64,000 nt of DNA from NCBI RefSeq assembly GCF_008364825.1, contig NZ_VTTO01000001.1, positions 1-64,000 of the forward strand. The letters run 5' to 3'. The DNA is from Azospirillum sp. B21. Lineage in GTDB: Bacteria; Pseudomonadota; Alphaproteobacteria; Azospirillales; Azospirillaceae. This document shows positions 7,680 through 15,721 of the stretch, piece by piece (position 1 is the stretch's first letter; every line of letters starts with the position of its first letter). Under the pieces are notes generated by a model. That model made no database searches, was not told the origin of the DNA, and saw nothing but the letters and a program-made list of their open reading frames with translations. A program made the position numbers and the translations under genes.

Positions 7680-9784
7680 TGCCCGTCGATCTGCTCTCCG
7701 GACTTTCGGTGGCTCTGGCGCCGCTGCTGCCCTGGCCGGTGCTGGGCGCCCTGATCGGCTTCGCCCTGCTGGTGGTGCTGGTCGCCGCCTTGCGCCGGGC
7801 GCGCGGCACGCTGCTCCGCCTGCTGGCCGTGATCGTGCTGGCGCTGGCCCTGATCAACCCGTCGCTGGTGCAGGAGAAGCGCGATCCGATCAAGGATGTC
7901 GCCGTGGTCGTGGTCGATGATTCGCCCAGCCAGGCCATCGGCGACCGCCGCGCCCGCACCGACCGGGCGGTGGAACAGCTGACCGATCGGCTGAAGCGCT
8001 TCGACGACCTCGAGGTCCGCGTGGCGCGCACTGGTGAAGGGGGCGAGGCCGGCGGCACGATCAACGAGACGCATCTGTTCGACGCGCTGAACCGCGCGAT
8101 GGCCGACGTTCCGCGCCGCCGCATGGCCGGCGCCGTCTTCATCACCGACGGTCAGGTGCATGATGTCCCCCAGGTGCCGGGCAAGCTGGCCGACATCGGC
8201 CCCGTCCACACCCTGCTGACCGGCGACCGCAACGAGGGCGACCGCCGCATCGCCATAGTCCAGGCGCCCAACTACGGCCTTGTCGGCAAGTCGGTGGAAT
8301 TGACGATCCGCGTCGACGACATGCCTGGACGCCAGTCTCCCGACGCCGCGGTGACCCTGCGCCAGGACGGCGGCGCGCCCGGCACCATCCGCGTTCCGGT
8401 GGGACAGGACGTACGGATCGACCTGCCGGTCACCCATGGCGGGCAGAATGTTCTGGAACTGGAGGTGGAGGCGGCGAAGCAGGAGCTGACGCTCGCCAAC
8501 AACCGCGCCGCAGTGGTGGTGAACGGCGTCCGCGACCGGCTGCGCGTCCTGCTGGTCTCCGGCGAGCCCCATGCCGGCGAGCGCACGTGGCGCAACCTGC
8601 TGAAGGCCGACCCGGCGGTCGATCTGGTCCATTTCACCATCCTGCGCCCACCCGAAAAGCAGGACGGAACGCCGATCCGCGAGCTGTCGCTGATTGCCTT
8701 CCCGATCCGCGAGCTGTTCGAGGTGAAGCTCGACGAGTTCGACCTGATCATCTTCGACCGCTATCGCCGCCGCGGCGTGCTGCCCCAGATGTATCTTGAG
8801 AACATCGCCGACTATGTGCGTAAGGGCGGCGCCCTGCTGGAGGCGTCGGGCCAGGGCTATGCGTCGCCGCTGTCGCTCTACCGCACGCCGCTTGGCTCCA
8901 TCCTACCGGCCGCCCCCAGCGGGCAGACGGTGGACCGTCCCTTCCTGCCGACCGTGACCGAAATCGGCCGCCGCCATCCGGTGACCGCCGGGCTGCCCGG
9001 CGACCGAATCGATGCGCCGCCGACCTGGGGCCGCTGGTTCCATCAGGTCGATGTCGCCCCCAATGGCGGGACCGTGGTGATGCAGGGGGCCGACAATCGC
9101 CCGCTTCTGCTGCTGGACCGCGTCGGCAAGGGCCGGGTGGCGCAGCTCGCCTCCGACCAAATCTGGCTGTGGAGCCGCGGTTTCGAAGGCGGTGGCCCGC
9201 AGGCGGAGCTTCTGCGCCGCCTCGCCCATTGGCTGATGAAGGAACCGGAACTGGAGGAGAACGATCTGCGCGCCCGCGTTGACGGCAACCGCATCACGGT
9301 GGAACGCCGCTCCCTCACCCCGGATCCGCGCTCGGTCACGCTCACTGACCCGTCCGACCAAGCCAGCACGCTGCAATTGGCCGACAACAAGACCGGCCGC
9401 GCCATCGCCACGGTGACGGCCAGTGCGCCCGGGATCTACCGCATCTCAGACGGGGAGCGGACGACGCTGGCGGTGGTGGGAGCGGTCAACACGCCCGAAC
9501 TGGCAGACGTCCGCTCCACCGGCGACCGGATTCAGCCGGTTGCCGAGGCGACCGGCGGCGGCATCCACTGGGTCACCGACACCGACAGCGGCCCCAATCC
9601 CGGCATCGAGGTGCGCCGGACCCAGGCCGACCGCAGCCAGAGCGGTTCCGGTTGGATCGGCCTGCGCGCCAACGGCGACTATACGGTGACCGGTGTGACG
9701 GAGGTGCCGCTGCTGCCGGTCGGTGCAGTGTTGGCCCTGGTGCTTGGCGGCCTGTTGATGGCGTGGCGCCGGGAGGGACGCTGA
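7679..9784 (+). CDS. Membrane protein with vWA-like and amidotransferase-like regions
   Basis: Protein of 701 residues and the last gene of the moxR operon. Two hydrophobic helices lie at the N terminus (about residues 5-37 and 42-62) and one at the extreme C terminus (VGAVLALVLGGLLMAW), leaving a large domain between them on the outer face. Directly after the second helix is VVVVDDSPSQ, in which DDSPS keeps the DxSxS pattern of a metal-ion-dependent adhesion site. The central part (DLIIFDRYRRRGVLP, then GGALLEASGQGYASP) resembles the class I glutamine-amidotransferase-like fold seen in such proteins, without an obvious catalytic Cys-His pair. It is probably an envelope component working with its operon partners; the exact role is unknown. 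Confidence 0.8.
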   Translation: MPVDLLSGLSVALAPLLPWPVLGALIGFALLVVLVAALRRARGTLLRLLAVIVLALALINPSLVQEKRDPIKDVAVVVVDDSPSQAIGDRRARTDRAVEQLTDRLKRFDDLEVRVARTGEGGEAGGTINETHLFDALNRAMADVPRRRMAGAVFITDGQVHDVPQVPGKLADIGPVHTLLTGDRNEGDRRIAIVQAPNYGLVGKSVELTIRVDDMPGRQSPDAAVTLRQDGGAPGTIRVPVGQDVRIDLPVTHGGQNVLELEVEAAKQELTLANNRAAVVVNGVRDRLRVLLVSGEPHAGERTWRNLLKADPAVDLVHFTILRPPEKQDGTPIRELSLIAFPIRELFEVKLDEFDLIIFDRYRRRGVLPQMYLENIADYVRKGGALLEASGQGYASPLSLYRTPLGSILPAAPSGQTVDRPFLPTVTEIGRRHPVTAGLPGDRIDAPPTWGRWFHQVDVAPNGGTVVMQGADNRPLLLLDRVGKGRVAQLASDQIWLWSRGFEGGGPQAELLRRLAHWLMKEPELEENDLRARVDGNRITVERRSLTPDPRSVTLTDPSDQASTLQLADNKTGRAIATVTASAPGIYRISDGERTTLAVVGAVNTPELADVRSTGDRIQPVAEATGGGIHWVTDTDSGPNPGIEVRRTQADRSQSGSGWIGLRANGDYTVTGVTEVPLLPVGAVLALVLGGLLMAWRREGR

Positions 9785-9832
9785 CCTTTTGCGAGGCTGA
9801 TTTGGCGGCGAAAATTTTCCGAAAACAGCCTG

Positions 9833-9861
9833 TTGCGTTCGGCCGGGCTTCCGATTATGGT
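9833..9861 (+). promoter_or_regulatory. Candidate sigma-70 promoter of tRNA-Gln
   Basis: TTGCGT at 9833-9838 and TATGGT at 9856-9861 are 17 bases apart and end 40 bases before the mature tRNA. The match to the consensus is partial. Location and spacing are the main support. Confidence 0.45.
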
Positions 9862-9901
9862 GCCGCTCCTTCCGGCGATAAGAGTTGATCGCCGCGCCGG
9901 T

Positions 9902-9976
<75 letters not shown>

Positions 9977-10006
9977 ACTTTCCCTGAGATCGAGATCGTC
10001 GGTTCA

Positions 10007-10027
10007 CCCCGCCCCTTGGCGGGGTTT
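10007..10027 (+). terminator. Rho-independent terminator after tRNA-Gln
   Basis: CCCCGCC (10007-10013) pairs with GGCGGGG (10018-10024) around a four-base loop, followed by TTT. It lies 31 bases past the tRNA. Confidence 0.7.
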
Positions 10028-10109
10028 CGCGTTTTCGGTCGGAGGAGCCGCATCGATGGCGCCATTCTTTGGGAATGGGTATCCTGCGATGTCGACCGGG
10101 AGAGCCTAC

Positions 10110-10514
10110 ATGAACCAGCCGCATCTGAAGCTTGCCGTCGATAATGCACGACAGGAGGCGGCCCGTCCCATACCAGAGGATTATGGCCTGACGGCGGAGG
10201 ATCTCCGCATCTGGTACGCCCCTGGGAGAGTCGGCATTGCTTTGGCCCTGCTCGTTGCGAGCGGAACCATCGTCATGCAGGGGATCGAAGGAGCGCGCTA
10301 TGCGCAACCTTGGGTGCTTGGTGCGCTGTCGGGTGGAATTTATGGCGCTTTCATCGGCAGCTTCGCCGGCTTGGGCACCATGGTGGCGGTGATTTGGGCC
10401 GATCCGTTTGTGGCTCGCGCTTGGCCGACCTATGGCCGCCTGCGTCGCTATCGGGATGCGCTTACAACGGCAAAGGCAAGGACAATGGCGACGGGCGGCA
10501 GTTCGAAAGATTGA
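10110..10514 (+). CDS. Hypothetical small membrane protein
   Basis: Predicted protein of 134 residues with a charged N-terminal 30 residues, two hydrophobic helices (VGIALALLVASGTIVM and a longer glycine-rich WVLGALSGGIYGAFIGSFAG stretch) and a basic C-terminal tail. The pattern suggests an inner-membrane protein with both ends in the cytoplasm. ATG at 10110 was chosen because GGGAGAG lies seven bases upstream; the frame also opens further upstream but would run through the tRNA. I do not recognise the family. It stands alone between the tRNA and a region without a strong gene. Confidence 0.6.
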   Translation: MNQPHLKLAVDNARQEAARPIPEDYGLTAEDLRIWYAPGRVGIALALLVASGTIVMQGIEGARYAQPWVLGALSGGIYGAFIGSFAGLGTMVAVIWADPFVARAWPTYGRLRRYRDALTTAKARTMATGGSSKD

Positions 10515-10629
10515 CCTTGTCTTCGGTGAGGGTCGGACCCCGCTCCGCATCATCACCGGCGGAATGCGGATGAATCAAGCTCGTTCCCACCCCCTTGGGC
10601 GAGGTCATTGATCTGGGCTGCGTCTACGC

Positions 10630-10797
10630 ATGGAGTTTGCGATCTGCGCCGCCCGCACGCGTACGACCGACCTCCGCGCCGAGGCCATCCGATCCCTCCG
10701 GCGCAGTGCCTCGGCCGAGGTCCGCAGCCACTTCGACATCACCGACGACGGCAGCATCCTGCTCGACGCTTTGACCTTGGAGACCGAGCCGGTTTAA
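10630..10797 (+). CDS. Possible small protein or gene remnant, 55 residues
   Basis: Short open frame with clear G/C preference at third codon positions and a composition like real protein (many Arg, Ala, Asp), ending about 80 bases before the convergent MFS gene. No convincing ribosome-binding site precedes the ATG, and an in-frame stop lies 19 bases upstream, so it may be a remnant of a larger gene. A strong hairpin follows at 10805-10840. The rest of the interval 10515-10876 shows nothing else that I can support. I do not recognise it. Confidence 0.3.
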   Translation: MEFAICAARTRTTDLRAEAIRSLRRSASAEVRSHFDITDDGSILLDALTLETEPV

Positions 10798-10804
10798 CGA
10801 GATA

Positions 10805-10840
10805 TGCCCGGATCGTGCCAGGAATGGCCCGATCCGGGCA
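10805..10840. terminator. Strong hairpin between convergent genes
   Basis: TGCCCGGATCG (10805-10815) pairs perfectly with CGATCCGGGCA (10830-10840). Inside it, GCCA and TGGC pair around GGAA, a GNRA-type tetraloop, with one mismatch between the two stems. There is no clear T run on either side, so factor-independent termination is not certain. The position between the small frame and the MFS gene fits a shared end structure. Confidence 0.5.
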
Positions 10841-10876
10841 AAGCTGCGGGCATCCAGTGCCAAATGGGAAGGGTGG

Positions 10877-12052
10877 TTAAGCAGGAACGGCCCCTTCCCG
10901 CCGGTCAAGCGCGCCGCTCGCCAGCGTCAGGACCAGTCCGCCCAGCACGAACAGGCCGCCGACCCAGGGTGTGGCACCAAGGCCGAGCGGCGACGAAACC
11001 ACCTGCCCGCCGAAGAAGGCACCGGCGGCGATGCCGAGGTTAAAGGCGGCGATGTTCATGGCCGACGCCACGTCCACCGCGCCCGGCGCATGGCGCTGCG
11101 CCAACTGCACGACATAGAGCTGAAGCCCGGGGACGTTGGCGAAGGCCAGCGCCCCCATGCCGGCCAACGTGATCAGCGCCGGGATCTTGGCGTCGGCGGT
11201 AAAGGTGAAGACGATCAGCACCAGCGCCTGCAGGGCGAACAGCCAGGCCAGCGCCCGCACCGGCCGTCGGTTTGCGAGCCTGCCGCCGACGACGTTTCCG
11301 ACGGCGATGGCCGCACCGTATAGAACCAGCACGAGACTGACGGTGGCGCTGGAGAATCCGGTGATCGTCTCCAGAATCGGAGCCAGGAAGGTGAAGGCGA
11401 CAAAGGTGCCGCCATAGCCCAGCGCGGTGATGGCGAAAGCCAGCAGAAGCCGCGGCTTCGCCAGCACCCCGACCTGCACGCCCAGACCGGCGGCCGGCGG
11501 CTGGCTGAGACGGGCGGGCACCAGCGCCGCCACCCCCAGCCCGCCTATCACGCCAAGGGCCGAAACCGCCAGGAAGGTGGCGCGCCAGCCGAAGGTCTGC
11601 CCGATCCAGGTGCCCAGCGGCACGCCGGTGACGATGGCGATGGTCAGGCCGGAGAACATCATGGCGATGGCGGAGGCGCGCTTGTCCTCCGGCACCAGAT
11701 CGGCCGCGATGGTCGACCCGACTGAGAAGAAAACGCCATGGGCGAAGGCGCTCAGCACCCGCGCCACCAGCAGGGTCTCGTAATTCGGGCTGAAGCCGGC
11801 CAGCAGGTTGCCGGCGACGAAGACGCCCATAAGCCCGACCAGCAGCGGCTTGCGCCGGAGTCTGCCGGTCAGGGCGGTCAGGACCGGCGCGCCGAAGGTG
11901 ACGCCCAGTGCATAGACGCTGACCACCATCCCCGCCAGCGGCAGGCTGACGTTCAAGTCGCTCGCCACCGTGGGCAGAAGGCCGACGACGACGAACTCGG
12001 TCGTCCCGATCGCATAGGCGCTGATCGCCAGCGCCAGCAGTGCGAGAGGCAT
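10877..12052 (-). CDS. MFS transporter, DHA1 family (AraJ/YdhP-like)
   Basis: Major facilitator of about 391 residues with 12 hydrophobic segments. It opens with MPLALLALAISAYAIGTTEF, the typical start of sugar-efflux and drug-type DHA1 transporters such as AraJ and YdhP. The loop between helices 2 and 3 carries LTGRLRRKPLL, equivalent to the MFS signature. Proton-driven export of a small molecule is expected; the substrate is unknown. The start at 12052 has GGAG upstream; ATG at 12067 is an alternative, and the frame stays open to 12151. It is divergent from a LysR gene, with a palindrome between them, so the LysR protein probably controls it. Confidence 0.88.
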   Translation of the reverse strand: MPLALLALAISAYAIGTTEFVVVGLLPTVASDLNVSLPLAGMVVSVYALGVTFGAPVLTALTGRLRRKPLLVGLMGVFVAGNLLAGFSPNYETLLVARVLSAFAHGVFFSVGSTIAADLVPEDKRASAIAMMFSGLTIAIVTGVPLGTWIGQTFGWRATFLAVSALGVIGGLGVAALVPARLSQPPAAGLGVQVGVLAKPRLLLAFAITALGYGGTFVAFTFLAPILETITGFSSATVSLVLVLYGAAIAVGNVVGGRLANRRPVRALAWLFALQALVLIVFTFTADAKIPALITLAGMGALAFANVPGLQLYVVQLAQRHAPGAVDVASAMNIAAFNLGIAAGAFFGGQVVSSPLGLGATPWVGGLFVLGGLVLTLASGALDRREGAVPA

Positions 12053-12143
12053 TTCAAAGGTCTCCATTTCCGGAAGGTCTGTTCTGGGGAGACCATGTGC
12101 GCCATAAGGTTCGAAACGGGAATGCCCGCCGCATTCCCATAAT

Positions 12144-12162
12144 TTTGTCACTCAATGACAAA
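12144..12162. promoter_or_regulatory. Candidate LysR operator
   Basis: Perfect inverted repeat TTTGTCA (12144-12150), five-base spacer, TGACAAA (12156-12162). It contains the T-N11-A form of a LysR box and lies between the divergent MFS and LysR genes. It overlaps the ATG at 12155, which argues that the regulator starts further downstream, at 12182. Confidence 0.6.
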
Positions 12163-12181
12163 GTTGATGAAAGGTGGCCCC

Positions 12182-13084
12182 GTGAGCGATCCTCGTGCCT
12201 GGGAAATGCGTGTGTTTCTGCGGGTGGCCGCCCATGGCAGTTTCAGCGCCGCAGGCCGCGACGTCGGCATGACGCCCTCCTCCACCGCCAAGCTGATGAC
12301 GCGGCTGGAGGAACGGCTGGGCGTGCGGCTGGTGGAGCGGTCGACCCGGAAGCTGCGCCTGACCGCGGAAGGTGAGCTTTACCGCGAGCGGGCCGAGTCA
12401 CTGCTGGGGGAGATGGACGCGCTTGACGCCGAGATCGCCGGTGGCGCGCGTGCGCCGACCGGACTGATCCGCGTCAACGCCTCCGTCCCCTTCGGTCAGC
12501 ATTGCCTGCTGCCGCTGCTGCCGGACTTTCTACGCGATAATCCCGGCATCACGATGGATGTGACGATGACGGACGAAGTGGTGGACCTCTATGCCGCCCG
12601 GGTGGACGTTGCCTTCCGCGCCGGACCCTTGAGCGATTCGGCGCTGCTGGCCCAGCGGCTTGGTGTGGTGCGCCGGCAGATCGTCGCCTCTCCCGCCTAT
12701 CTGGAGCGCCGGGGCGTTCCGCAGACCGCGGCCGACCTGGAGGCGCACGACTGTCTGGGCTTCAACTTCCGTCGTGCTGCCGCGGTCTGGCCTCTGAAGT
12801 CCGGCGGACGGCTGGTCGACCGGGAGGTGCCGACACGCATCCTGGCGAACAATGGCGAGACGGTGCGGCACATGGCGCTGCTGGGCCTGGGGCTGGCTCG
12901 GCTGGCCGACTATCACGTGCGCGACGATCTGCGCGACGGGCGGTTGGTGGCGGTGCTGGACGATGTGCTGGTGGACATGGAGGAAATTCACGCCGTGTAC
13001 ACCGGCCGCGACCGCGCCCCGCGCCGTGTCCGCACCTTCCTGGACCACATGGCACCGCGCCTGCGGTCGCGCTTGGCGGAGTGA
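12182..13084 (+). CDS. LysR-family transcriptional regulator
   Basis: LysR-type regulator of 300 residues. The N-terminal winged helix-turn-helix covers about residues 5-62 (FLRVAAHGSFSAAGRDVG, STAKLMTRLEERLGVRLVER), followed by the linker helix and a periplasmic-binding-protein-like effector domain beginning near GLIRVNASVPFG. The GTG at 12182 is preferred because AAAGGTGG lies just upstream and the length matches the family; ATG at 12155 would add nine residues and lies inside the palindromic operator. It is divergent from the MFS transporter and presumably regulates it and itself. The effector is unknown. Confidence 0.88.
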   Translation: MSDPRAWEMRVFLRVAAHGSFSAAGRDVGMTPSSTAKLMTRLEERLGVRLVERSTRKLRLTAEGELYRERAESLLGEMDALDAEIAGGARAPTGLIRVNASVPFGQHCLLPLLPDFLRDNPGITMDVTMTDEVVDLYAARVDVAFRAGPLSDSALLAQRLGVVRRQIVASPAYLERRGVPQTAADLEAHDCLGFNFRRAAAVWPLKSGGRLVDREVPTRILANNGETVRHMALLGLGLARLADYHVRDDLRDGRLVAVLDDVLVDMEEIHAVYTGRDRAPRRVRTFLDHMAPRLRSRLAE

Positions 13085-13118
13085 TCTCGGAACAGTTCCC
13101 GTTTCCCAAAAACGACAA

Positions 13119-13143
13119 CGGCCGGATGACGGGCATCCGGCCG
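13119..13143 (-). terminator. Rho-independent terminator of ssb
   Basis: CGGCCGGATG (13119-13128) pairs with CATCCGGCCG (13134-13143) around a five-base loop. Read on the minus strand, a TTTTT run follows within a few bases. The stem ends 28 bases past the ssb stop. Confidence 0.75.
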
Positions 13144-13171
13144 ATGAGGTGTACCGTTGGGGCGTTCAGCC

Positions 13172-13669
13172 TCAGAACGGGATTTCGTCGTCGAGGTCCT
13201 CGTGACGGGGCGGAGCGCCGCCGCCGCCGCTGCGGCCACCCGACGAACCGCCGCCGTAGTTGCCGCCGCCGCTGCCGCCACCATAGCCGCCGCCGCTGCC
13301 ACCGCCACGCGATTCGTAGCCACCGCCGCCACCGCCGCCGAAGCTGCCGCCGCCCTCTTCACGGGCGCCGCCGGTGAAGTCGATCTCGGCCACGCGGACC
13401 GACAGGCCAGCGCCGCGGGTGCCGTCGCGCTTCTCGTATTCGCGCAGGGTCACCTCGCCCGACACGACGACGCTCTTGCCCTTGGTCAGGTGCGGAGCGA
13501 GCGACTCGGCGCGGCGTCCCCAGATGGAGCAATCGACCCATTGGGTCGTCTTGCGATCGCCGAAACCGACGTCGTTGGCGACGCGGAAACCCAGCACCTT
13601 CTCGCCGCTCTGGGTCGTGCGCAATTCGCCGTCCGCGCCCAGGCGTCCCGTAAACGTCCAAACATTCAT
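13172..13669 (-). CDS. ssb: Single-stranded DNA-binding protein
   Basis: SSB of 165 residues. The OB-fold covers about residues 1-105 and begins MNVWTFTGRLGADGEL, which differs from the VNKVILVGNLG opening of the common replicative SSB and resembles the second SSB type found in some alphaproteobacteria. The linker (about 106-152) is almost pure Gly with Ser, Tyr and Arg. The C-terminal tip DLDDEIPF is the acidic tail that binds partner proteins in replication and repair. It acts as a tetramer coating single-stranded DNA. A terminator lies downstream, and a LexA-type box with promoter elements lies about 230 bases upstream, suggesting SOS control. Confidence 0.93.
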   Translation of the reverse strand: MNVWTFTGRLGADGELRTTQSGEKVLGFRVANDVGFGDRKTTQWVDCSIWGRRAESLAPHLTKGKSVVVSGEVTLREYEKRDGTRGAGLSVRVAEIDFTGGAREEGGGSFGGGGGGGYESRGGGSGGGYGGGSGGGNYGGGSSGGRSGGGGAPPRHEDLDDEIPF

Positions 13670-13897
13670 CGCTCGTTGCTCCTAAGCGCGAGTGTCCCAG
13701 CATCCATGCCGACCCGTCAGGATGCCCGGCGGAGGCACCCAGATGCCGAGGGTTCCCATTCGCAGGGCCGGCTGTTCAATGGCGACCATCCCCCCGGTCC
13801 CGCGCAACGAAGCACGAGGGACAGAGGCCGGTCAACCGCCGTCGGAAATGCAATGGCTATACCCGGCCCGGCGCACTCGCCCTGCCGTTCCGGACCA

Positions 13898-13912
13898 GAA
13901 CACTCCATGAAC
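13898..13912 (-). promoter_or_regulatory. Candidate LexA (SOS) box upstream of ssb
   Basis: On the minus strand the sequence is GTTC, seven bases (ATGGAGT), GTTC: the alphaproteobacterial LexA box. It begins one base after the candidate -10 hexamer, so LexA bound here would cover the transcription start. Confidence 0.6.
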
Positions 13913-13913
13913 A

Positions 13914-13942
13914 AATATAGCAGAGCAACAGGCGTCGGAAAA
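13914..13942 (-). promoter_or_regulatory. Candidate ssb promoter
   Basis: On the minus strand, TTTTCC (13942-13937) and TATATT (13919-13914) are 17 bases apart. The -10 element matches five of six consensus bases; the -35 element is weak. The LexA-type box follows directly. Confidence 0.5.
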
Positions 13943-13973
13943 CCGTTTCCTTCGAAGTAGCGCCGGTTTCTGG

Positions 13974-14402
13974 TCAGCGCAAACGCCGTGCGGCCAGATC
14001 CAGAGCCACTTTCAACTGGGCATGGGAGAAGGGCCTGTGGACGACGCCGAGCGGATAGGTCTCGGTGATGCGGGCCATGGTGCCGTGGTCGCTGTTGCCG
14101 GACAGAAAGATGCAGCGCAGGCCATGGTCCAGGTTCAACCGCCGGGCCGCCGCAATGCCGTCACCGCCGCCGAGCCGGACGTCAAGCAGCGCCAGATCCG
14201 GCCGTTCGCGCAGAGCGAAATCTGCTGCTTCCGCCTCGGTCCGGGCGACACCGCAGACGGTATGGCCAAGGTCGCCGACCACCACCGCCAGGGCATCGGC
14301 GGCTGTCTCGTCGTGCTCCACCACCATCACACGCAAGGGTTGGCCGGGGACGCGGGTGCGGTAGGTTGACTGCGGTTTGGCGATGGCGTCGATCCTGAGC
14401 AT
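13974..14402 (-). CDS. Receiver-domain protein with altered active site
   Basis: Single receiver domain of 142 residues, no output domain. The phosphoacceptor is Asp74 in LALLDVRL. The acidic pair that binds Mg2+ reads Glu29-His30 (VVEHDE) where most receivers have two acids. Ser101 replaces or equals the conserved Ser/Thr, and the invariant Lys is Arg123 (VHRPF). The start at 14402 has GGAGG ten bases upstream; the frame is open to 14456. It may act through protein contacts, perhaps without normal phosphorylation. No histidine kinase lies next to it. Neighbours are ssb and the coiled-coil protein gene at 14608, both on the same strand. Confidence 0.8.
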   Translation of the reverse strand: MLRIDAIAKPQSTYRTRVPGQPLRVMVVEHDETAADALAVVVGDLGHTVCGVARTEAEAADFALRERPDLALLDVRLGGGDGIAAARRLNLDHGLRCIFLSGNSDHGTMARITETYPLGVVHRPFSHAQLKVALDLAARRLR

Positions 14403-14607
14403 GCGACCGACCTCCGGGACACGTGGCGTTGCGCGATAAGCGACAAATTTTGGCAAAATTGCATTTGACGCTACGCTGTTTGTACTACACCACCTCGAAT
14501 TTGCAAGATCAATCGTTCAGGATCTGACCTTTTTCTCCCATTGGTGCAGAAACACCTCACCTCGAGTCGGAGAGTCTCGGATGGCGGCAGTAATGCCGGA
14601 CAGAAGC

Positions 14608-15408
14608 TCAGCGTCCTGCCGGGCCGAGCCAGTCGATGCCGCCGGGCGAGCGTGGTCTGCCGGTTCCATTGCTGCGCGCCGTCGCCGCCCTTGACGGCGG
14701 CGACGGCGGAGCGGGCTCGCCGGATAGCCAGGCGGCCTGGGTATCGGCAGGCAGGGAGGGTGCTGCGGACGAGGCTGCCGGCGGCTGGGTAGGCGAGAAG
14801 GGCGAGATCGGGGCGGCGGGGGGCGGTGTGGATAGGCCCGCTGCCGAATGGAACGGCTCGGCCACTGGATCCGGCGCGGTCGGTGCCATCAATGCCTTTT
14901 GCGCCGGCCGGGCCGGCGGGTCGGCCGGTGAGGCGGCCGGCTGGTCGGATGGCGGAACCGGGGCCACGGGTTGGGACCGGGGCAGCGGCGTTTCCTCACC
15001 CCACGCCTCGCCCCAGGCGGGCGGCGGCGCGGCCGGGCGCAAGCGTGGCGCCTCCGCGGCCCCCAGCCAGGAGGGACGCTCGTCGTCGGCAAGCGGGCCG
15101 GTGCGGGTGTTGAGCTGCCGGGCTTGCTCGCGGATCTCCAGCAAGGTGGTTACCGCAAGTTGCAGCAGTGGGGCCAGGACCATGGGATCGGCCATTTCCT
15201 CCGCACTCAGGGCGGCGAATCGGTCGCGGACATCCTCCACCGCCTGTTCCACACCGTCACGCAACGTTCCGGCTTCGTGGGCCAGCCGCTCCAGATCTTC
15301 GCGCAACGCAGAGATCTCGCAGGCCTGCCGCAACTCGTGGAAGCCGATTCCCGCCCCCAGTGCGGATGCGGATCGCCGGTCCCGTGATGAACCAAAATCG
15401 TGAGGCAT
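14608..15408 (-). CDS. Hypothetical coiled-coil and proline-rich protein
   Basis: Predicted cytoplasmic protein of 266 residues. About residues 20-115 are helical with heptad-like spacing (ISALREDLERLAHEAG, LRDGVEQAVEDVRDRF, VTTLLEIREQARQL). The remaining 140 residues are low-complexity and rich in Pro, Ala and Ser, ending in GIDWLGPAGR, which looks like a short docking motif. The start at 15408 was chosen because residues encoded further upstream have no supporting ribosome-binding site; the frame is open to 15567. It is divergent from the ATPase gene at 15722 across a 313-base gap. I do not recognise a family. A partner role with the ATPase is suggested only by position. Confidence 0.6.
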   Translation of the reverse strand: MPHDFGSSRDRRSASALGAGIGFHELRQACEISALREDLERLAHEAGTLRDGVEQAVEDVRDRFAALSAEEMADPMVLAPLLQLAVTTLLEIREQARQLNTRTGPLADDERPSWLGAAEAPRLRPAAPPPAWGEAWGEETPLPRSQPVAPVPPSDQPAASPADPPARPAQKALMAPTAPDPVAEPFHSAAGLSTPPPAAPISPFSPTQPPAASSAAPSLPADTQAAWLSGEPAPPSPPSRAATARSNGTGRPRSPGGIDWLGPAGR

Positions 15409-15721
15409 CCTGCCCAACCCCGGTTCCAAGCCCAGCCCAGTGAAAACACACGTCGCGACGAAAACAGCCGGACGCCCGTATTGCAAACCGCGCAACCGGA
15501 CAGCGGTTCCAAAAGCCAACGTCATGGTCCGGCTTGCCGGAGCGTCGGCGAAGTTGCCGCACGTCACGGTCGGCGCGCCTGATCGGAGAGCGATGTTTAG
15601 CGCCGTTGATGTCGTTTGGAAACCGTTTGCGCGTGATGGCCGCTTGTACTATTTTTTCGGCCCCAGGGGAAAGGATTCCTTGTGATCCAACGTCCGGGCG
15701 CCTCCCCGCCGCCATTTCATC
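15409..15721. other. Divergent intergenic region
   Basis: This 313-base gap lies between the divergent coiled-coil protein gene and the ATPase gene and should hold both promoters. I see an AT-rich tract near 15648-15660 but no convincing promoter pair, palindrome or gene. Confidence 0.4.

Larger units (their letters stand above)
13670..13973. other. ssb upstream region without a gene
   Basis: This 304-base gap separates ssb from the receiver protein gene. Its left part would be a long 5' leader of ssb. The right part (13898-13942) holds a GTTC-N7-GTTC box and candidate promoter hexamers on the minus strand. Open frames here lack a ribosome-binding site and I do not call them. Confidence 0.5.

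Noticed and set aside
13200..13340. GGC-rich tandem repeats near ssb as a DNA repeat or CRISPR-like array
   Set aside because: They encode the glycine-rich linker of SSB and vary at codon level; there are no spacers.
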